Source: Henricia sp. BOLD:AAB3569
Lineage: Eukaryota > Echinodermata > Asteroidea > Spinulosida > Echinasteridae
Assembly: GCA_037783545.1 (NCBI GenBank)
Contig: JBBELK010001665.1
Location: 23,006-87,005, forward strand
Length of the DNA: 64,000 nt
Reading direction: 5' to 3'
The notes beneath the pieces were generated by a model, which saw nothing but the letters and a program-made list of their open reading frames with translations, did no database searches and had not been told where the DNA came from. Below are positions 57,501-64,000 of this stretch, one piece after another (the first letter of the stretch is position 1; each line of letters begins with the position of its first letter). Made by a program: the position numbers and the translations under genes.

Positions 57501-59611
57501 TTTGCATGCTCCAAACACTCTATATTGCGCACTTGTCCTAAAAAATTGACAGACTTTCGCCGGGAAATGGCAGAGAAATTTCAGAGTTTAGAAAAAAAAG
57601 GGGTTGGCGCTTCCTGGATGCTCCCGCAACCTGTGGCTGTCTGTACACACCTCTTTGGTGTATTCCTGACTCGTGCGCATGCTCAGTCCTTCGGACTGTC
57701 GTTGACACGGCCCAGTTTGGGACGGGATTTTGGTCAAAGTGTGGTCCAAACGTCGGCAAATTTGGAGGTCAAAAAATATTCCGACGAACTTCAAATTTTG
57801 CATGCTCCAAACACTCCATATTGCGCACTTGTCCTAAAAAATTGACAGACTTTCGCCGGGAAATGGCAGAGAAATTTCAGAGTTTAGAAAAAAAGGGGTT
57901 GGCGCTTCCTGGATGCTCCCGCAACCTGTGGCTGTCTGTACACACCTCTTTGGTGTATTCCTGACTCGTGCGCATGCTCAGTCCTTCGTACTGTCGTTGA
58001 CACGGCCCAGTTTGGGACGGGATTTTGGTCAAAGTGTGGTCCAAACGTCGGCAAATTTGGAGGTCAAAAAATATTCCGACGAACTTCAAATTTTGCATGC
58101 TCCAAACACTCTATATTGCACACTTGTCCTAAAAAATTGACAGACTTTCGCCGGGAAATGGCAGAGAAATTGCAGAGTTTAGAAAAAAAGGTGTTGGCGC
58201 TTCCTGGATGCTCCCGCAACCTGTGGCTGTCTGTACACACCTCTTTGGTGTATTCCTGACTCGTGCGCATGCTCAGTCCTTCGGACTGTCGTTGACACGG
58301 CCCAGTTTGGGACGGGATTTTGGTCAAAGTGTGGTCCAAACGTCGGCAAATTTGGAGGTCAAAAAATATTCCGACGAACTTCAAATTTTGCATGCTCCAA
58401 ACACTCTATATTGCGCACTTGTCCTAAAAAATTGACAGACTTTCGCCGGGAAATGGCAGAGAAATTTCAGAGTTTAGAAAAAAAAAGGGTTGGCGCTTCC
58501 TGGATGCTCCCGCAACCTGTGGCTGTCTGTACACACCTCTTTGGTGTATTCCTGACTCGTGCGCATGCTCAGTCCTGCGGACTGTCGTTGACACGGCCCA
58601 GTTTGGGACGGGATTTTGGTCAAAGTGTGGTCCAAACGTCGGCAAATTTGGAGGTCAAAAAATATTCCGACGAACTTCAAATTTTGCATGCTCCAAACAC
58701 TCTATATTGCGCACTTGTCCTAAAAAATTGACAGACTTTCGCCGGGAAATGGCAGAGAAATTTCAGAGTTTAGAAAAAAAAGGGGTTGGCGCTTCCTGGA
58801 TGCTCCCGCAACCTGTGGCTGTCTGTACACACCTCTTTGGTGTATTCCTGACTCGTGCGCATGCTCAGTCCTTCGGACTGTCGTTGACACGGCCCAGTTT
58901 GGGACGGGATTTTGGTCAAAGTGTGGTCCAAACGTCGGCAAATTTGGAGGTCAAAAAATATTCCGACGAACTTCAAATTTTGCATGCTCCAAACACTCTA
59001 TATTGCGCACTTGTCCTAAAAAATTGACAGACTTTCGCCTGGAAATGGCAAAGAAATTTCAGAGTTTAGAAAAAAAAGGGGTTGGCGCTTCCTGGATGCT
59101 CCCGCAACCTGTGGCTGTCTGTACACACCTCTTTGGTGTATTCCTGACTCGTGCGCATGCTCAGTCCTGCGGACTGTCGTTGACACGGCCCAGTTTGGGA
59201 CGGGATTTTGGTCAAAGTGTGGTCCAAACGTCGGCAAATTTGGAGGTCAAAAAATATTCCGACGAACTTCAAATTTTGCATGCTCCAAACACTCTATATT
59301 GCGCACTTGTCCTAAAAAATTGACAGACTTTCGCCTGGAAATGGCAGAGAAATTTCAGAGTTTAGAAAAAAAGGGGTTGGCGCTTCCTGGATGCTCCCGC
59401 AACCTGTGGCTGTCTGTACACACCTCTTTGGTGTATTCCTGACTCGTGCGCATGCTCAGTCCTTCGGATTGTCGTTGACACGGCCCAGTTTGGGACGGGA
59501 TTTTTGTCAAAGTGTGGTCCAAACGTCGGCAAATTTGGAGGTCAAAAAATATTCCGACGAACTTCAAATTTTGCATGCTCCAAACACTCTATATTGCGCA
59601 CTTGTCCTACA
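54585..59611 (+). repeat. Seventeen main-type monomers without a clear HOR
   Basis: This is a mixture of plain, gaagag, ttggatgtc, tgcgg and AATAAA types (last AATAAA near 56705). Scattered single changes include caacctctgg near 55264, gcatactcc near 56029, aaaaataggg near 57300, gatgatccc near 57323, actccatatt near 57815, gtaggttgg-free A7 monomers near 57.9-58.2 kb, and gattttt near 59502. It is the least periodic clean stretch of the right half. Confidence 0.85.
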
Positions 59612-60794
59612 AAATTGACAGACTTTCGCCGGGAAATGGCAGAGAAATTTCAGAGTTTAGAAAAAAAGGGGTTGGCGCTTCCTGGATGCTCCCGCAACCT
59701 GTGGCTGTCTGTACACACCTCTTTGGTGTACTCCTGACTCGTGCGCATGCTCAGTACTTCGGACTGTCGTAGATACGGCCCAGTTTGGGACGGGATTTTG
59801 GTCAAAGTGTGGTCCAAACGTCGGCAAATTTGGAGGTCGAAAAATTTTCCGACGAACTTCAAATTTTGCATGCTCCTAACACTCTATATTGCGCACTTGT
59901 CCTAAAAAATTGACAGACTTTCGCCGGGAAATTGCAGAGAAATTTCAATGTTTAGGAAAAAAAGGGGTTGGGGCTTCCTGGATGCTCCCGCAACCTGTGG
60001 CTGTCTGTACACACCTCTTTGGTGTACTCCTGACTCGTGCGCATGCTCAGTACTTCGGACTGTCGTAGATACGGCCCAGTTTGGGACGGGATTTTGGTCA
60101 AAGTGTGGTCCAAACGTCGGCAAATTTGGAGGTCAAAATATTTTCCGACGAACTTCAAATTTTGCATGCTCCTAACACTCTATATTGGGCACTTGTCCTA
60201 AAAAATTGACAGACTTTCGCCGGGAAATTGCAGAGAAATTTCAATGTTTAGGAAAAAAAGGGGTTGGGGCTTCCTGGATGCTCCCGCAACCTGTGGCTGT
60301 CTGTACACACCTCTTTGGTGTACTCCTGACTCGTGCGCATGCTCAGTACTTCGGACTGTCGTAGATACGGCCCAGTTTGGGACGGGATTTTGGTCAAAGT
60401 GTGGTCCAAACGTCGGCAAATTTGGAGGTCAAAATATTTTCCGACGAACTTCAAATTTTGCATGCTCCTAACACTCTATATTGGGCACTTGTCCTAAAAA
60501 ATTGACAGACTTTCGCCGGGAAATTGCAGAGAAATTTCAATGTTTAGGAAAAAAAGGGGTTGGGGCTTCCTGGATGCTCCCGCAACCTGTGGCTGTCTGT
60601 ACACACCTCTTTGGTGTACTCCTGACTCGTGCGCATGCTCAGTACTTCGGACTGTCGTAGATACGGCCCAGTTTGGGACGGGATTTTGGTCAAAGTGTGG
60701 TCCAAACGTCGGCAAATTTGGAGGTGGAAAAATTTTCCGACGAACTTCAAATTTTGCATGCTCCAAACACTCTATATTGCGCACTTGTCCTAAA
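59612..60794 (+). repeat. 4-monomer block with the chimeric boundary monomer, copy A (1183 bp)
   Basis: The first monomer is main type up to about 59730 (ggcagag, cagagtttag, A7, ggttggcgc) and terminal type from 59731 (gtactcctg, agtacttcgg, cgtagatacgg, gtcgaaaaatttt, ctcctaacac). The next three are terminal type. The fourth ends with gtggaaaaatttt and then reverts to main-type ctccaaacac near 60764. Confidence 0.92.
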
Positions 60795-61976
60795 AAATTG
60801 ACAGACTTTCGCCGGGAAATGGCAGAGAAATTTCAGAGTTTAGAAAAAAAGGGGTTGGCGCTTCCTGGATGCTCCCGCAACCTGTGGCTGTCTGTACACA
60901 CCTCTTTGGTGTACTCCTGACTCGTGCGCATGCTCAGTACTTCGGACTGTCGTAGATACGGCCCAGTTTGGGACGGGATTTTGGTCAAAGTGTGGTCCAA
61001 ACGTCGGCAAATTTGGAGGTCGAAAAATTTTCCGACGAACTTCAAATTTTGCATGCTCCTAACACTCTATATTGCGCACTTGTCCTAAAAAATTGACAGA
61101 CTTTCGCCGGGAAATTGCAGAGAAATTTCAATGTTTAGGAAAAAAAGGGTTGGGGCTTCTGGATGCTCCCGCAACCTGTGGCTGTCTGTACACACCTCTT
61201 TGGTGTACTCCTGACTCGTGCGCATGCTCAGTACTTCGGACTGTCGTAGATACGGCCCAGTTTGGGACGGGATTTTGGTCAAAGTGTGGTCCAAACGTCG
61301 GCAAATTTGGAGGTCAAAATATTTTCCGACGAACTTCAAATTTTGCATGCTCCTAACACTCTATATTGGGCACTTGTCCTAAAAAATTGACAGACTTTCG
61401 CCGGGAAATTGCAGAGAAATTTCAATGTTTAGGAAAAAAAGGGGTTGGGGCTTCCTGGATGCTCCCGCAACCTGTGGCTGTCTGTACACACCTCTTTGGT
61501 GTACTCCTGACTCGTGCGCATGCTCAGTACTTCGGACTGTCGTAGATACGGCCCAGTTTGGGACGGGATTTTGGTCAAAGTGTGGTCCAAACGTCGGCAA
61601 ATTTGGAGGTCAAAATATTTTCCGACGAACTTCAAATTTTGCATGCTCCTAACACTCTATATTGGGCACTTGTCCTAAAAAATTGACAGACTTTCGCCGG
61701 GAAATTGCAGAGAAATTTCAATGTTTAGGAAAAAAAAGGGGTTGGGGCTTCCTGGATGCTCCCGCAACCTGTGGCTGTCTGTACACACCTCTTTGGTGTA
61801 CTCCTGACTCGTGCGCATGCTCAGTACTTCGGACTGTCGTAGATACGGCCCAGTTTGGGACGGGATTTTGGTCAAAGTGTGGTCCAAACGTCGGCAAATT
61901 TGGAGGTGGAAAAATTTTCCGACGAACTTCAAATTTTGCATGCTCCTAACACTCTATATTGCGCACTTGTCCTAAA
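60795..61976 (+). repeat. 4-monomer block with the chimeric boundary monomer, copy B (1182 bp)
   Basis: The main-to-terminal junction recurs at 60914, exactly 1183 bp after 59731. The first half of this monomer is main type although it lies inside terminal-type DNA, so the boundary itself was duplicated. Small indels are near 61147-61158 (agggttgg, cttctgg), and one extra A is near 61738. Confidence 0.92.
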
Positions 61977-63751
61977 AAATTGACAGACTTTCGCCGGGAA
62001 ATTGCAGAGAAATTTCAATGTTTAGGAAAAAAAGGGGTTGGGGCTTCCTGGATGCTCCCGCAACCTGTGGCTGTCTGTACACACCTCTTTGGTGTACTCC
62101 TGACTCGTGCGCATGCTCAGTACTTCGGACTGTCGTAGATACGGCCCAGTTTGGGACGGGATTTTGGTCAAAGTGTGGTCCAAACGTCGGCAAATTTGGA
62201 GGTCGAAAAATTTTCCGACGAACTTCAAATTTTGCATGCTCCTAACACTCTATATTGCGCACTTGTCCTAAAAAATTGACAGACTTTCGCCGGGAAACTG
62301 CAGAGAAATTTCAATGTTTAGGAAAAAAAGGGGTTGGGGCTTCCTGGATGCTCCCGCAACCTGTGGCTGTCTGTACACACCTCTTTGGTGTACTCCTGAC
62401 TCGTGCGCATGCTCAGTACTTCGGACTGTCGTAGATACGGCCCAGTTTGGGACGGGATTTTGGTCAAAGTGTGGTCCAAACGTCGGCAAATTTGGAGGTC
62501 GAAAAATTTTCCGACGAACTTCAAATTTTGCATGCTCCTAACACTCTATATTGCGCACTTGTCCTAAACAATTGACAGACTTTCGCCGGGAAATTGCAGA
62601 GAAATTTCAATGTTTAGGAAAAAAAGGGGTTGGGCTTCCTGGATGCTCCCGCAACCTGTGGCTGTCTGTACACACCTCTTTGGTGTACTCCTGACTCGTG
62701 CGCATGCTCAGTACTTCGGACTGTCGTAGATACGGCCCAGTTTGGGACGGGATTTTGGTCAAAGTGTGGTCCAAACGTCGGCAAATTTGGAGGTCGAAAA
62801 ATTTTCCGACGAACTTCAAATTTTGCATGCTCCTAACACTCTATATTGCGCACTTGTCCTAAAAAATTGACAGACTTTCGCCGGGAAATTGCAGAGAAAT
62901 TTCAATGTTTAGGAAAAAAAGGGGTTGGGGCTTCCTGGATGCTCCCGCAACCTGTGGCTGTCTGTACACACCTCTTTGGTGTACTCCTGACTCGTGCGCA
63001 TGCTCAGTACTTCGGACTGTCGTAGATACGGCCCAGTTTGGGACGGGATTTTGGTCAAAGTGTGGTCCAAACGTCGGCAAATTTGGAGGTCGAACAATTT
63101 TCCGACGAACTTCAAATTTTGCATGCTCCTAACACTCTATATTGCGCACTTGTCCTAAAAAATTGACAGACTTTCGCCGGGAAATTGCAGAGAAATTTCA
63201 ATGTTTAGGAAAAAAAGGGGTTGGGGCTTCCTGGATGCTCCCGCAACCTGTGGCTGTCTGTACACACCTCTTTGGTGTACTCCTGACTCGTGCGCATGCT
63301 CAGTACTTCGGACTGTCGTAGATACGGCCCAGTTTGGGACGGGATTTTGGTCAAAGTGTGGTCCAAACGTCGGCAAATTTGGAGGTCGAAAAATTTTCCG
63401 ACGAACTTCAAATTTTGCATGCTCCTAACACTCTATATTGCGCACTTGTCCTAAAAAATTGACAGACTTTCGCCGGGAAATTGCAGAGAAATTTCAATGT
63501 TTAGGAAAAAAAGGGGTTGGGGCTTCCTGGATGCTCCCGCAACCTGTGGCTGTCTGTACACACCTCTTTGGTGTACTCCTGACTCGTGCGCATGCTCAGT
63601 ACTTCGGACTGTCGTAGATACGGCCCAGTTTGGGACGGGATTTTGGTCAAAGTGTGGTCCAAACGTCGGCAAATTTGGAGGTCGAAAAATTTTCCGACGA
63701 ACTTCAAATTTTGCATGCTCCTAACACTCTATATTGCGCACTTGTCCTAAA
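61977..63751 (+). repeat. Six homogeneous terminal-subfamily monomers
   Basis: All carry aaattgcagag, caatgtttagg, ggttggggc, gtactcctg, agtacttcgg, cgtagatacgg, gtcgaaaaatttt and ctcctaacac. They differ from one another only by isolated changes: gaaactgcag near 62298, a cctaaacaat junction at 62569, ggttgggctt near 62632, gtcgaacaat near 63094. No main-type markers remain. Confidence 0.93.
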
Positions 63752-64000
63752 AAATTGACAGACTTTCGCGCGGAAATTGCAGAGAAATTTCAATGTTTAG
63801 GAAAAAAAGGGGTTGGGGCTTCCTGGATGCTCCCGCAACCTGTGGCTGTCTGTACACACCTCTTTGGTGTACTCCTGACTCGTGCGCATGCTCAGTACTT
63901 CGGACTGTCGTAGATACGGCCCAGTTTGGGACGGGATTTTGGTCAAAGTGTGGTCCAAACGTCGGCAAATTTGGAGGTCGAAAAATTTTCCGACGAACTT
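63752..64000 (+). repeat. Partial terminal-subfamily monomer at the right edge
   Basis: The first 249 bp of a monomer are present, cut by the window end. It has tttcgcgcggaaat near 63766 in place of tttcgccgggaaat. The array clearly continues to the right. Confidence 0.95.

Larger units (their letters stand above)
1..64000 (+). repeat. Satellite DNA array, ~296-bp monomer, 216 complete copies plus a partial one
   Basis: The same unit recurs head to tail from the first to the last base. I phased monomers on the junction aaattgacagactttcgcc. Starts fall at 1, 296, 591, 887, 1183 and so on to 63752, giving 216 complete units with a mean near 295 bp. No monomer is inverted and no foreign sequence interrupts them. 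Most main-type monomers differ from one another at only a few positions. Length differences come mainly from a 6-9 base A-run and a few 10-12 bp deletions. Such an array is typical of eukaryotic heterochromatin; the family is not one I recognise, and a centromeric role is possible but not shown. Confidence 0.98.

Noticed and set aside
1-64000. CRISPR array
   Set aside because: Repeats are about 296 bp with no unique spacers, and there are no cas genes.
1-64000. Transposon or LTR array with terminal repeats
   Set aside because: No terminal inverted repeats, target-site duplications, polymerase, integrase or transposase frames; the units abut directly without flanking host sequence.
1-64000. 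rDNA intergenic-spacer subrepeat array
   Set aside because: No rRNA-like sequence or Pol I promoter-like region appears in 64 kb, which is long for a spacer. It cannot be fully excluded without the flanks.

Overview
The whole 64-kb window is one uninterrupted head-to-tail satellite DNA array. The monomer is about 296 bp (usually 294-296), all copies lie in the same orientation, and I count 216 complete monomers plus a 249-bp partial one at the right edge. I see no protein-coding gene, RNA gene, transposon insertion or unique sequence. The array continues past both edges, so its true size and flanks are unknown. Pure tandem repetition on this scale, with nested higher-order repeats (HORs), points to a eukaryotic chromosome (centromeric, pericentromeric, subtelomeric or other heterochromatin). 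I do not recognise the repeat family and cannot name the clade. Monomer GC is about 48 percent and CpG is hardly depleted (15 CpG in the monomer at 887-1182).

Layout. (1) 1-18.3 kb: main-type monomers in tandem HORs: a 6-mer twice (296-3842), a 16-mer twice (4435-13904, with a duplicated dimer inside each copy), nine irregular monomers with private deletions (13905-16547), and a 3-mer twice (16548-18317). (2) 18.3-23.3 kb: a mixed zone where an A-run variant containing AATAAA first appears. (3) About 23.30-30.66 kb: a zone dense in 1-bp insertions and deletions, ending in a 23-bp tandem duplication. It looks like unpolished long-read sequence and holds most of a 12-monomer block that repeats its left neighbour. 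(4) 30.66-59.6 kb: clean sequence with HORs of 6, 5 and 4 monomers and two long-range block repeats, offset by 19 and 24 monomers. (5) 59.73-64.0 kb: a distinct subfamily with about ten fixed differences per monomer, entered through a chimeric monomer that is itself duplicated 1183 bp later.

Each monomer carries a perfect 15-nt hairpin (6-bp stem, 3-nt loop), a second 6-bp inverted repeat, an imperfect 11-bp direct repeat and a length-variable A-run. Nothing encodes a product. What the window records is how the array evolves: nested unequal exchange, linked deletion markers spreading as blocks, and local homogenisation. The numerous 70-280 codon open frames on both strands are by-products of the repeat and are not annotated as genes. 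Differences between copies were judged by eye, not by alignment.
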